From Flavobacterium sp. ENC (lineage in GTDB: Bacteria; Bacteroidota; Bacteroidia; Flavobacteriales; Flavobacteriaceae): DNA of 64,000 bases. The notes under the pieces were generated by a model. The model had not been told where the DNA came from and did no database searches. It saw nothing but the letters and a program-made list of their open reading frames with translations. The stretch is taken from positions 236,428 through 300,427 of the forward strand of contig NZ_JAJMOY010000006.1 of the NCBI RefSeq assembly GCF_020991415.1, given 5' to 3'. The position numbers were made by a program, and so were the translations under genes. Positions 17,895-27,098 of the stretch are shown one piece after another (the first letter of the stretch is position 1; the number at the start of each line of letters is the position of its first letter).

Positions 17895-20558
17895 ATGAGA
17901 ATAATTAAACTTAAAAGAGTTTCTTTTCTGATGACACTATTTTTAGTGTTTTCAAATTGGATGCATGGTCAGGGCCCTATTCCCTTTACCATCAGTAATA
18001 CGTCAACTTTTAATGACAGCGAGTTATATGTAGCCATCGTTGGTATTGATTATAACACCGGAAATCACGTTTGGGTAAATGCCAAGACCAGTCAGGTTTT
18101 ACCAATGAGTGCTTCTTACAATACGGTGACCGGGCCAACCATTGGCGGAAACACCGGACCGGGCCAAAACTCCAAATACGCCAACTGCTTTACCAAACTG
18201 AGTGAAATTCCAAATAAGACTTTCACTTTGCCGCAGATTGCAGGCTGCAGGGTTTTTATTGCGAAAGGACAGCAGTTGTATTTTTACTTCTTTGGTGCAA
18301 GTGGTGCGCCATCGGGATATACTTCGCCAAACCCTTTAAATGCAACAGATCCGAATCAGGGAATTTTATATGAAATCATCGAACTGACCAATAACCAGTA
18401 TGGTTTCTTTGGAAATCCTTCGAGAGTCGATTCGTATAAATATCCAATGGGACTGGAATTATTCGGTGCAAACGGATACCAAAAACGTGTGGGCGAATTA
18501 AAAAAACATGCTGATATCGTTGCGGCTTTTAAAGCCAATGTACCGGCAGAGTTTCAGGGCTGCGTAAACAATACAACCGGAGAGATTACAGCACCTTCCA
18601 AAACACCTGCTTTCGCTGACGGAACAGGAGGAACTTCTGTAGGACCTCAGGCCAATTATCTAAAATCGTATATCGATGCCATCTGGAACAAATATAAAAA
18701 TGAAGATTTAATATTTTTTGCCGGAGATGCCGGAGTTTTCAAAGGAAGAGTCATTGGTGAACAACTGGAAATGGTGGGACAATCCGGAGGATTTGTGGGC
18801 CGCACAGGTCGCGTGCAAAACCGACCTTCGACTCAGGAAGCCCTGGAAGGAAAAGGTGTTCTGGACCGAAGACTGGTTGACGGAGATCTGGATCTTGTGA
18901 TTCAGGCGCAACTTACAGCGGCAATTAACAGACATGTTGTCAATACGACAACTGCAAATCCGGGACAGCAAAACTGGTACGATGCCTCCAAATTTTATCA
19001 GGTGAATCCAACGAATCATTATTCTAAATTCTGGCATTTGCCGGGCATTAGCGTAGACAATCTGGCGTACGGATTTGCTTATGATGATGTGGCCGATCAG
19101 TCGCCATCACTTCATTCGCCACAACCGACCAAAGTAATTGCCACTTTTGGAGGGTATGCCGGAACGGTTCCTTCAGTTCCCGCTACTACAGATGTGATTA
19201 CGGCTTATAAAGATTGTAATTACACCGGATTTTCCGGAGGATTAACGATTGGAGATTATAATTTGGCCCGATTAAAAACATTAGGTATTGAGGATGACGC
19301 CATTTCTTCCCTTAAAATTACACAAGGTTTTCAGGCGATTTTATATCAGGACGATAACTTTGGCGGCGCTTCAACGGTAATCAATTCGGATAATGCCTGT
19401 CTGAATACTACCTGGAATGACAAAGTAACGTCGATCAGAATTCTGGCCAACGGAACGACCACTTTAGGAAACCAAACTTTCTTTTTACAAAACAGAAACA
19501 GCGGTTTGAATATGGATGTCTGGACTGCCAGTTTAGCAAACGGAGCCAATGTGGCACAGGGAACTCCAAATTCAGCAAACAACCAGAAATTTACGTTTAC
19601 GCATTTGGGAGATGGTTTGTATAAGATCATTGCAAACCACAGCGGACAATCGTTAGATGTAAATAACTTCAATAAGGCAAATGGAGCAAATGTGGAGCAA
19701 TATCCATACAATGCAACCACCAACCAGCAATTTGTTTTAGTGTCAACTGGTGATGGATTTTATAAAATTGTAGCGCGTCACAGTGGAAGAATTGTTGAGG
19801 TTACCAATGCCAGCACGGCAAATGGTGCCAACGTACAGCAATGGGATAACAACAACCAGACGTGCGGACAATGGAAACTGATTCCGGCTACGACTTCTCA
19901 GACTTCCGTTTTAATTCAGGCAGAAGATTATTCGGCTATGAACGGCATTCAGGTGGAAGCAACAACAGATACCGGAGGCGGTTCGAATGTGGGTTATACG
20001 GAAACAGGTGACTGGTTAGCGTATAACAGCATTAATTTCCCAACTACAGGTTCTTACCTGATCGAATACAGAGTAGCCAGCGGAGTAACGGGAGGTAAAT
20101 TATCTTCTGACCTGAATGGCGGAACTATTGTTCTTGGGAATGTAGATATCCCAAATACCGGAGGCTGGCAAAACTGGCAGACAGTTTCGCAAACGGTAAA
20201 CGTAAATGCGGGAACGTATAATTTTGGGATCTACATCCAAAATACAGGAATGAACATCAACTGGATTAAAATCACAAAAACAGGTGCCGCAGCAAAAATA
20301 GCGGAGGTAAAAACAGTGGAAGAAAAAGTAGCTCCTGTTGCCTTAAACGTTTATCCGAGTCCGGCAGATACGACACTTTTCTTTACTGCAGAAGTTTCAG
20401 GAAATGTAAGTATTGTGGACTCTCAGACAGGAGCAGTAGTTTCCGGACAAAAAGTAAACAATAACAGTGTAGATGTTTCACATTTAAGAGCCGGGGTTTA
20501 TCTGATTGTATTAGAAAAAGACGGCCAGAAAACGGTGAAACGTTTTATTAAAAAATAG
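17895..20558 (+). CDS. Secreted GH64 beta-1,3-glucanase with crystallin, ricin and CBM6 modules, T9SS cargo
   Basis: 887 residues with a signal peptide ending near MHGQ. Residues about 27-420 match GH64, the thaumatin-like family that releases laminaripentaose from beta-1,3-glucan: SELYVAIVGIDYNTGNHVWV, YPMGLELFGANGYQKRVG, FFAGDAGVFKGR and ISVDNLAYGFAYDDV. Accessory modules follow: a beta/gamma-crystallin-like domain (about 433-520, VITAYKDCNYTGFSGG), a ricin-type trefoil (about 527-668, repeats such as NRNSGLNMDVW and ANHSGQSLDV) and a CBM6 (about 672-800, LIQAEDYSAMNGIQVEA, GGWQNWQTV). A T9SS type A domain ends the protein. The accessory part is nearly identical to that of the metalloprotease at 22822. 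The likely job is attack on fungal wall beta-glucan. Confidence 0.88.
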   Translation: MRIIKLKRVSFLMTLFLVFSNWMHGQGPIPFTISNTSTFNDSELYVAIVGIDYNTGNHVWVNAKTSQVLPMSASYNTVTGPTIGGNTGPGQNSKYANCFTKLSEIPNKTFTLPQIAGCRVFIAKGQQLYFYFFGASGAPSGYTSPNPLNATDPNQGILYEIIELTNNQYGFFGNPSRVDSYKYPMGLELFGANGYQKRVGELKKHADIVAAFKANVPAEFQGCVNNTTGEITAPSKTPAFADGTGGTSVGPQANYLKSYIDAIWNKYKNEDLIFFAGDAGVFKGRVIGEQLEMVGQSGGFVGRTGRVQNRPSTQEALEGKGVLDRRLVDGDLDLVIQAQLTAAINRHVVNTTTANPGQQNWYDASKFYQVNPTNHYSKFWHLPGISVDNLAYGFAYDDVADQSPSLHSPQPTKVIATFGGYAGTVPSVPATTDVITAYKDCNYTGFSGGLTIGDYNLARLKTLGIEDDAISSLKITQGFQAILYQDDNFGGASTVINSDNACLNTTWNDKVTSIRILANGTTTLGNQTFFLQNRNSGLNMDVWTASLANGANVAQGTPNSANNQKFTFTHLGDGLYKIIANHSGQSLDVNNFNKANGANVEQYPYNATTNQQFVLVSTGDGFYKIVARHSGRIVEVTNASTANGANVQQWDNNNQTCGQWKLIPATTSQTSVLIQAEDYSAMNGIQVEATTDTGGGSNVGYTETGDWLAYNSINFPTTGSYLIEYRVASGVTGGKLSSDLNGGTIVLGNVDIPNTGGWQNWQTVSQTVNVNAGTYNFGIYIQNTGMNINWIKITKTGAAAKIAEVKTVEEKVAPVALNVYPSPADTTLFFTAEVSGNVSIVDSQTGAVVSGQKVNNNSVDVSHLRAGVYLIVLEKDGQKTVKRFIKK

Positions 20559-20570
20559 TTTTAAATGATT

Positions 20571-20661
20571 AAAGCCTCGAAGGGTAAATTTCAAATTCAA
20601 AAATTTCAAATCAATCTAAAATCTGAAATCTAAAATCTAAAATCGATCCTTTGAGGTTTTT
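20571..20661 (+). terminator. Possible terminator after GH64 gene
   Basis: AAAGCCTCGAAGG and CCTTTGAGGTTTTTT are complementary and end in a T run, but are separated by some 60 bases of low-complexity AAATCTAAAATC sequence. It is a weak call because of the large loop. Confidence 0.35.
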
Positions 20662-20709
20662 TAAATTCTCCCCCAAAATTTATAAATATTAATCTATTAA
20701 AAAATTATT

Positions 20710-22350
20710 ATGAAAAACAATTACAAAGCGATCCAGCTGAAATGGATCCTGATTTTCGTTCTGGGTGTTGTTAACCTGTCAATGGCCCAAAAAAAAGTTA
20801 TTGCTTACATCCCAAACTGGATTGATCTGAATTCCTTTTCAGGTAGTGTCCAGTACAGTAAATTAACGCATATCAATATTGCGTTCGAAAATCCCGATGC
20901 CAACGGCTATCTGACTTTCAATTCCGGAAGCAACACGATTATTAATGCCGCACATTCGCAAAACGTAAAAGTTTTTGTTTCGCTGGGCGGAGGTTCCGTT
21001 TCTGAAGGCGGTGCTATTCGTGACAATTATTTCAATCTGATCACACCCGGAAACAGGACGGCATTCATTCAGAAAATTTACGACTATGTGGTCGCCCATA
21101 ACTTTGATGGTGTCGACGTAGATTTGGAAGGTCCGGCGATCAATGGGGATTACGGAGGTTTCGTAATCGCTCTGGCAGCCAAATTACATGCGAATGGTAA
21201 ACTGATTTCAGCCGCGCTTTCAGAAGGATATGGTGGTGCCAATGTACCTGCATCTACTTTTGCCGCTTACGACTGGATCAACATCATGGCGTATGATGCA
21301 ACAGGTCCTTGGGCACCAAACAGTCCGGGACAGCATTCTCCGTACAGTATGGCAGTCAACCAGTTTAATTACTGGACAGGCAGAGGCTTACCGGCAAGTA
21401 AAGCCATCATCGGTCTTCCGTTTTACGGATACGGTTTTGGGGCTTCAGCCAATCAGGGAATTTCGTATGCAAATATCATAGCCCAATATCCCGGTTCAGA
21501 AAATCAGGATCAGGTAGGAAATACTATTTATTACAACGGAATCCCAACGATTAAAGCCAAAACCACATTCGCGATTCAAAATGCCGGCGGTGTTATGATT
21601 TGGGAATTGTCACAGGATGCTGTGGGTTCAAAATCATTATTAACAGCCGTAAATCAGGTAATTACAGGAAGCCAGCCACCAGTAGGAGGCGGGACTTTAA
21701 TTCAGGCAGAGAGTTACTCTTCAATGAGCGGTGTTCAGACAGAAGCGACTACCGATACGGGCGGAGGTCTAAATGTGGGATATGCTGATACTGGCGACTG
21801 GATGGCATATTTTAATGTTAATTTTCCAACATCGGGTGCTTATGTAATTGAGTACAGAGTGGCAAGCGCTGTTTCGGGAGCCAGAATTTCTTCTGATTTA
21901 AGTGCTGGAACCATTCAGTTGGGTGCTGTAAATGTACCGAATACCGGAGGCTGGCAAAATTGGCAGACCATTACTCAAACGGTTAATGTCAATGCCGGAA
22001 CATACAACTTCGGAATATACATTCAAAGTTCAGGTGTGAATCTGAACTGGTTCCGAATCACAAAATCAGGCGCATCGTTGGCCGCAAAAACAGTTTCATC
22101 AGAAAATGCAAAATCAACCGATATTGCGGGGCTTAATGTGTATCCGAATCCGACAGCAGAAACGCTTTTCTTCAGTACAGATGTTTCCGGAGCCAACGTG
22201 AGTATTATAGATTCTCAGGGAGGTGCTACGGTTTCACAACAAAAAGCCACTAACAGCAGTGTTGATGTGGCGGGTTTAAAAAGCGGAATCTATCTGATTT
22301 TAGTAGAAAAAGACGGCATCAAAACCGTAAGACGTTTTATTAAGAAATAG
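20710..22350 (+). CDS. Secreted GH18 chitinase with CBM6, T9SS cargo
   Basis: 546 residues. Signal peptide about 1-27 (LIFVLGVVNLSMAQ). The GH18 barrel occupies about 28-320: KVIAYIPNWID opens it, KVFVSLGGGS is the second conserved strand, NFDGVDVDLEG carries the DxxDxDxE catalytic motif with Glu140 as proton donor, and INIMAYDA and GGVMIWELSQD follow. A CBM6 lies at about 331-460 (LIQAESYSSMSGVQTEA) and a T9SS type A domain at the end (LNVYPNPTAETLFF). It should hydrolyse chitin, complementing the glucanases next door. The CBM6 and sorting domain resemble those of its neighbours but are more diverged than the pair shared by the GH64 enzyme and the protease. Confidence 0.92.
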   Translation: MKNNYKAIQLKWILIFVLGVVNLSMAQKKVIAYIPNWIDLNSFSGSVQYSKLTHINIAFENPDANGYLTFNSGSNTIINAAHSQNVKVFVSLGGGSVSEGGAIRDNYFNLITPGNRTAFIQKIYDYVVAHNFDGVDVDLEGPAINGDYGGFVIALAAKLHANGKLISAALSEGYGGANVPASTFAAYDWINIMAYDATGPWAPNSPGQHSPYSMAVNQFNYWTGRGLPASKAIIGLPFYGYGFGASANQGISYANIIAQYPGSENQDQVGNTIYYNGIPTIKAKTTFAIQNAGGVMIWELSQDAVGSKSLLTAVNQVITGSQPPVGGGTLIQAESYSSMSGVQTEATTDTGGGLNVGYADTGDWMAYFNVNFPTSGAYVIEYRVASAVSGARISSDLSAGTIQLGAVNVPNTGGWQNWQTITQTVNVNAGTYNFGIYIQSSGVNLNWFRITKSGASLAAKTVSSENAKSTDIAGLNVYPNPTAETLFFSTDVSGANVSIIDSQGGATVSQQKATNSSVDVAGLKSGIYLILVEKDGIKTVRRFIKK

Positions 22351-22735
22351 TTTTTAACCGCAAAGCAGTTTAACCGCAAGGTTCGCAAAGGTTTAACGCA
22401 ATGTTCGCTAAGTATTGTAGTATTGGCAGACACAAAGCCTTGCGAACACTGCGTTTTCTAGCATTGCACAGATAAAACCTTAGCGTGCTTTGCGGTTACT
22501 ATTTTTTAACCGCGAAGCAGGTAATTCAGATAGCTATAGGATAAGATTAAAAGTTTTTTTTCTCGCAGATTTGGCAGATGGATCAGATTTTTATTATTGT
22601 GATTGACTCTGATTTGTCATTTCGACAAAGTTTGCCCATTTTTTGGAGGAGTTTCCAGTGATCCTTCCTCCGCCAGGATGACAAAAACAAGCACGAAATC
22701 TGCTTAATCTGCCCAATCTGCGTGAGAAAAATATT
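22351..22735. repeat. Nested inverted repeats downstream of GH18 gene
   Basis: The gap holds no gene. AACCGCAAAGCAG and GGTTCGCAAAGG at 22358-22400 face CCTTGCGAAC and TGCTTTGCGGTT at 22438-22497. A second pair, CTCGCAGATTTGGCAGAT near 22562 and ATCTGCGTGAG near 22720, encloses a third element from GTCATTTCGACAAAG to AGGATGAC. These are typical Flavobacterium-style palindromic intergenic repeats. Confidence 0.6.
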
Positions 22736-22821
22736 TAAAACATTTTTTCAGAACCCTATGTTTCTACGTGTTTCAAAAAACACGCAACATATTAACAGTA
22801 ACCCCATACCTCAAATATCAT

Positions 22822-25689
22822 ATGAAAAACAAGTACAGATTTCGGTTCAGTTTTCTCGTGTTTATAGCATTTAGCAGTTTTGCCATTGCGCAGACCTCTT
22901 TAGGTTCGAGTAAAACATTTATGAATAATCTAAAAAAAGAACTGGTAAATTCCGCTGCTTCAAAAAGTACCGAAAAAACAGTTTTACTTCAGGTTTCCAA
23001 TTCCAAAAGCTTCAATGGAAAAATTAATTTCAAAGAGTCAAAATCTTCCAGTGAGTTTTTGATCGGAGAAATTAAAAATGTAGCAGAATCTTCTTTCTAC
23101 CTGAAGGTGATGGACAAATCGCTGGAAGGGCATATCATTTTCAAAAAGTCCAAAGAAGCCTATAAATACTATTCGGATGCTCAGGGAAATGCATATGTCG
23201 AAAAAGTGGATATTAATAAACTGATTTGTATCGACTACCGAAATGTTCCTGAGAACACCAATAAAAAAACAAGTAAAGCAGCTGCGGCCGCAATTGCACC
23301 CGCTTTGCTGAATTTACAAAGTTTACCGGGTGCAGCAGGCTGTGTCATGCTGGATTTTGACGGTTACAACATGCCGGCCGGAAATCTTTGGAACAACGGA
23401 AACGCTATCAATGCAGCACCATCGGGCATGAGCGATGCAGATGTACAGCAGCATTGGGAAGTCGTTTCAGAAGATTACAGACCCTTCAGCGTCAATGTAA
23501 CTACAAGCGAGGCGGTTTTTAATTCCTACCCAAGAAACAGAAGAATGCGCGTGGTGGTAACTCCAACCAATACTGCGGCCCCGGGGGCGGGAGGCGTTGC
23601 TTATATTGGATCCTTTAACTGGGACAATGATGTACCTTGCTGGGTATTTATTACCTCGGGTAAATCTGGTGGAGATGCCTCAGCGCATGAAGTTGGTCAT
23701 ACGTTCGACCTTGGTCATGATGGACGTACCAATCCGTCAGAAGGCTATTTCCTTGGAATCGACGGTACTTCCTGGGCTCCGATTATGGGGGCAGGCTATT
23801 ACAGGCCTGTGGTACAATGGAGCAAAGGAGAGTACAATTATGCTAACAATACTCAGGATGATGTCGCAACTATTGCCGGTGCCAAATTTGGTGTCGGATA
23901 CCGCGGTGATGATTATGGAAATACGACGGCTTCCGCAGCAAATCTAGATTACAACGGAAGCGGTGCCATTAACCAAAAAAACGGAATAATTTCAAGTGAA
24001 GCCGATTATGACTTCTTTACGTTTACGACCGGTGGCGGAAATGTTTCAATTAATGCCAACACAGTCGGAAGAGACGGAAATTTACATCTTTTGATCCGAC
24101 TCTATAATGCAGCCGGAGCAGAGATGGGGACCTATTGGAATTCAGATCCTTTTGCTTTAAATGCGTCCCTGAATGTAAACCTCCCGGCCGGTAAATACTT
24201 TATTGGTGTTGATGGAAGCGGAGCAGGAAATGCAGGCTATGGCGGCTATTCGGCTTATGGTTCGATTGGTAGTTATTCGATTACCGGAACAATTCCTCCC
24301 GGCGGAAATATCGCTTCTTCAACAGATGTGATTACGGTGTATAAAGATTGTAATTATACCGGATTTTCAGGCGGATTAACCATTGGCGATTACAATATGG
24401 CGCGTCTGAATTCTTTGGGCGTTTTGAATGATGATATTTCTTCGCTTAGAATTACACAAGGATTTCAGGCTATTTTGTATCAGGATGATAATTTCACAGG
24501 AGCTTCAACGGTAATCAATTCGGATAATTCCTGTCTGAATACCACCTGGAATGACAAAGTGACTTCCATTCGAATTCTGGCCAACGGAACAACTTCTTTA
24601 GGCAATCAGACCTTCTTTCTGCAAAACAGAAACAGTGGTTTAAACATGGATGTTTGGGGTGCCAGTTTGTCGAATGGAGCCAATGTAGCCCAGGGAACTG
24701 TCAATACAGGGAACAACCAGAAGTTTACGTTTACGCATCTGGGTGACGGATTGTACAAAATCATCGCCAATCACAGCGGGCAGTCGTTAGATGTAAATGG
24801 TTTCAATACAGCGAACGGTGCCAATGTTGAGCAGTATCCGTACAACGGAACAACCAACCAGCAATTTATTCTGGTGGCGACAGGTGATGGATTTTATAAG
24901 ATTGTAGCCCGTCACAGCGGAAGAATCGTTGAGGTTACCAATGCAAGTACAGCCAATGGTGCCAACGTACAGCAATGGGACAATAACAACCAGACGTGCG
25001 GACAATGGAAACTGATTACAACGACAACGGCACAAACAACAACATTGATTCAGGCCGAGGATTATTCGGCTATGAGCGGAATTCAGGTAGAAGCCACGAC
25101 AGATGCCGGAGGAGGCTCCAATGTGGGCTATACCGAAACAGGGGACTGGGTTGCCTACAATAATATCAATTTTCCAACTACAGGCTCTTATTTAATAGAA
25201 TACAGAGTCGCCAGCGGGGTAACAGGAGGTAAATTATCTTCTGACCTGAATGGCGGAACGATTCTATTAGGGAATGTAGATGTACCCAATACCGGAGGCT
25301 GGCAGAACTGGCAAACAGTAACTCAAAACGTTAATGTAAATGCAGGAACGTATAATTTTGGTATTTACATTCAGAATACGGGTATGAACATCAACTGGAT
25401 CCGAATTACAAAAATCGGTGCGGGAGCTCCGGCTTCGGCAATTGTTGCGGAAGCCCCTGAAACAGTTGCCCTGAATGTATATCCAAATCCGGCTACAGAT
25501 GTATTGTTTTTTACAACCGCTGTAACGGGAGGGAATATTAGTGTTATCGATTCCCAAACGGGAAGTCTGGTGGCTGTACAAAAAAGCAGTGACAACAGCC
25601 TGAACGTTTCGGGCCTGAAAACCGGAATTTATCTGATTGTTCTCGATCAGGACGGCAAAAGAACGGTGAAACGTTTTATAAAGAAATAA
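22822..25689 (+). CDS. Secreted zinc metalloprotease with crystallin, ricin and CBM6 modules, T9SS cargo
   Basis: 955 residues from the ATG at 22822, which begins a signal peptide (FRFSFLVFIAFSSFAIAQ). The in-frame ATG at 22768 would add 18 non-secretory residues. A propeptide-like region (to about 170) precedes a metzincin-type catalytic domain with the zinc motif HEVGHTFDLGHD (His289, Glu290, His293, His299) and an IMGAGYY segment that could be the Met-turn. A pre-peptidase C-terminal-like beta domain follows (about 370-495, ADYDFFTFTTGGGN). Then come a beta/gamma-crystallin domain (from 502), ricin trefoil, CBM6 (from about 740) and T9SS type A domain (from about 883). Carbohydrate-binding modules on a protease, next to glucanase and chitinase genes, suggest removal of wall mannoproteins or other structural protein from fungal walls (inference). 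Confidence 0.88.
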   Translation: MKNKYRFRFSFLVFIAFSSFAIAQTSLGSSKTFMNNLKKELVNSAASKSTEKTVLLQVSNSKSFNGKINFKESKSSSEFLIGEIKNVAESSFYLKVMDKSLEGHIIFKKSKEAYKYYSDAQGNAYVEKVDINKLICIDYRNVPENTNKKTSKAAAAAIAPALLNLQSLPGAAGCVMLDFDGYNMPAGNLWNNGNAINAAPSGMSDADVQQHWEVVSEDYRPFSVNVTTSEAVFNSYPRNRRMRVVVTPTNTAAPGAGGVAYIGSFNWDNDVPCWVFITSGKSGGDASAHEVGHTFDLGHDGRTNPSEGYFLGIDGTSWAPIMGAGYYRPVVQWSKGEYNYANNTQDDVATIAGAKFGVGYRGDDYGNTTASAANLDYNGSGAINQKNGIISSEADYDFFTFTTGGGNVSINANTVGRDGNLHLLIRLYNAAGAEMGTYWNSDPFALNASLNVNLPAGKYFIGVDGSGAGNAGYGGYSAYGSIGSYSITGTIPPGGNIASSTDVITVYKDCNYTGFSGGLTIGDYNMARLNSLGVLNDDISSLRITQGFQAILYQDDNFTGASTVINSDNSCLNTTWNDKVTSIRILANGTTSLGNQTFFLQNRNSGLNMDVWGASLSNGANVAQGTVNTGNNQKFTFTHLGDGLYKIIANHSGQSLDVNGFNTANGANVEQYPYNGTTNQQFILVATGDGFYKIVARHSGRIVEVTNASTANGANVQQWDNNNQTCGQWKLITTTTAQTTTLIQAEDYSAMSGIQVEATTDAGGGSNVGYTETGDWVAYNNINFPTTGSYLIEYRVASGVTGGKLSSDLNGGTILLGNVDVPNTGGWQNWQTVTQNVNVNAGTYNFGIYIQNTGMNINWIRITKIGAGAPASAIVAEAPETVALNVYPNPATDVLFFTTAVTGGNISVIDSQTGSLVAVQKSSDNSLNVSGLKTGIYLIVLDQDGKRTVKRFIKK

Positions 25690-25705
25690 GTTTTTCAGAA
25701 ACAGA

Positions 25706-25735
25706 AAGGCTGCCGTAAATGGCAGCCTTTTTTTT
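25706..25735 (+). terminator. Terminator after metalloprotease gene
   Basis: AAAGGCTGCC, a six-base loop and GGCAGCC followed by eight or more T form a strong intrinsic terminator at the end of the glucanase/chitinase/protease run. Confidence 0.9.
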
Positions 25736-25741
25736 GTTTTC

Positions 25742-27097
25742 TTAAAAGGTTTGTAGTTTATTGTTTCTAAAATTACTCCATCCCAAAACAATAAATAGTA
25801 AGTTGAAAAAGAGCAGGGGTAAAAATGCTTTCGAAAGTTGTATGGCTGACGTATCTTCAAAAGTTTCCACCTTAAACTGATCCCATTTTTGCTGACTTAC
25901 CGCTTCATTATCGAATATTTTTGGATAAAAATACAAGCGCAGTTTTTCATGAAATTGTCTCGTTGCCCTGAGAAACAAAAGCTGGTTTTCCAAATCCGAT
26001 TTTGCAATTTCATTCAGCTGCAGCTGGGTGTGCAACGTCGGAATAAACAGCGCTATAAAAGCACCGGTTTCATTTCGTTGCGCCAGTTTTGCCTGCAGCT
26101 CTTTTGATTGTACTGCCGAATCATCATCACCTGCCTGTTGCATCGCGTAGTACCACAGCCAGCTGAATTCAGCTTCCGGTAAAGGATAGCTCTTAAATTG
26201 TGGATAATGATTGTAGAATTTGTCCATCGTTATCTTTTTATCCATGTCCCATTTTTCGTGGTAAGCATTTCTTTGTTTCAGTGTCAGTTCCAAAGCTTCG
26301 GGAACCGGATATTGGCTGACGATGTATGTATTGATCGTCGCTGGTAAAACGATAATCAGGAACAGCCAGATCGTCAAGAGCATTACGGCATTAAAATTAG
26401 AATTCTTTTGCAATGAAACGATATAAAAACAAACGGCGAACCAAAACAGGAGGTACAAAATTCCCACGCCACAAAACACCAAAAATGATTTGTCGATCGG
26501 AATATTCAAGAATAAAACGGCTGCAAAAAGTACAATGGTGAGAAGGGCGATTACACTTAAAATCCGGATATAAAACAATTTCAGAATGTATAAAAAAGTA
26601 TTCTGACTTTGGGTGGCCACGATTTTCCAGGTGCCGCTTTCTTTTTCCTCTGAAATGATATTGTACGTAAAAGCGATAATTAAAAGGGGAAAAAGATACA
26701 CCAGCACAAAACTAAAATCGATATTTCCGGATAGTAAATTATTCGGATTATTGAGTTCTGCATCGTATTGCTGTGCTTCCAGACCGCGAATGGTTACACT
26801 CTGAACCGACGGATTTACATCGCGCTGGCCAATCGCCAGGCTGTTCACAGGAATCGTTTTATTGACGAGCGAGAATTTGATATAGTAGAGCAGCAGACCC
26901 ATTTCATCTTTATGAAAAGCCGCATTCCGCGCAATATGTTCCTGCTGATAAACGGCTGCTTCGTTTATCGCATCGTTTTGTTTTTCCTGAAATTGTTTGC
27001 CAATCAGAAGACTCACGAATCCGATAAACATAAGGAATAGTAACCCAATTTTTGTTCCTTTCGAACGTATGAAATTTTTAAAAAGTAGTACTAACAT
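25742..27097 (-). CDS. ABC-2 type permease (DUF3526-like), second of a pair
   Basis: A 451-residue membrane protein. It has an N-terminal span (GLLFLMFIGFVSLLIGKQF), a long extracytoplasmic region, five or so closely packed spans in the middle (from FVLVYLFPLLIIAFTYNII to LIIVLPATINTYIV), another extracytoplasmic stretch and a final C-terminal span. ISEEKESGTWKIVATQS is the coupling-loop motif of ABC-2 permeases, as in NosY-like and Gld-type exporters. It is the last gene of a run in which the stop of the first permease and this start are one base apart. It works with the sister permease and the ATPase at 31021. The substrate is unknown. Confidence 0.82.
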   Translation of the reverse strand: MLVLLFKNFIRSKGTKIGLLFLMFIGFVSLLIGKQFQEKQNDAINEAAVYQQEHIARNAAFHKDEMGLLLYYIKFSLVNKTIPVNSLAIGQRDVNPSVQSVTIRGLEAQQYDAELNNPNNLLSGNIDFSFVLVYLFPLLIIAFTYNIISEEKESGTWKIVATQSQNTFLYILKLFYIRILSVIALLTIVLFAAVLFLNIPIDKSFLVFCGVGILYLLFWFAVCFYIVSLQKNSNFNAVMLLTIWLFLIIVLPATINTYIVSQYPVPEALELTLKQRNAYHEKWDMDKKITMDKFYNHYPQFKSYPLPEAEFSWLWYYAMQQAGDDDSAVQSKELQAKLAQRNETGAFIALFIPTLHTQLQLNEIAKSDLENQLLFLRATRQFHEKLRLYFYPKIFDNEAVSQQKWDQFKVETFEDTSAIQLSKAFLPLLFFNLLFIVLGWSNFRNNKLQTF

Positions 27098-27098
27098 A

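Noticed and set aside
25267..25860. Minus-strand open frame of 197 codons
   Set aside because: It is antisense to the protease CBM6 and sorting domain and crosses the terminator at 25706-25735.
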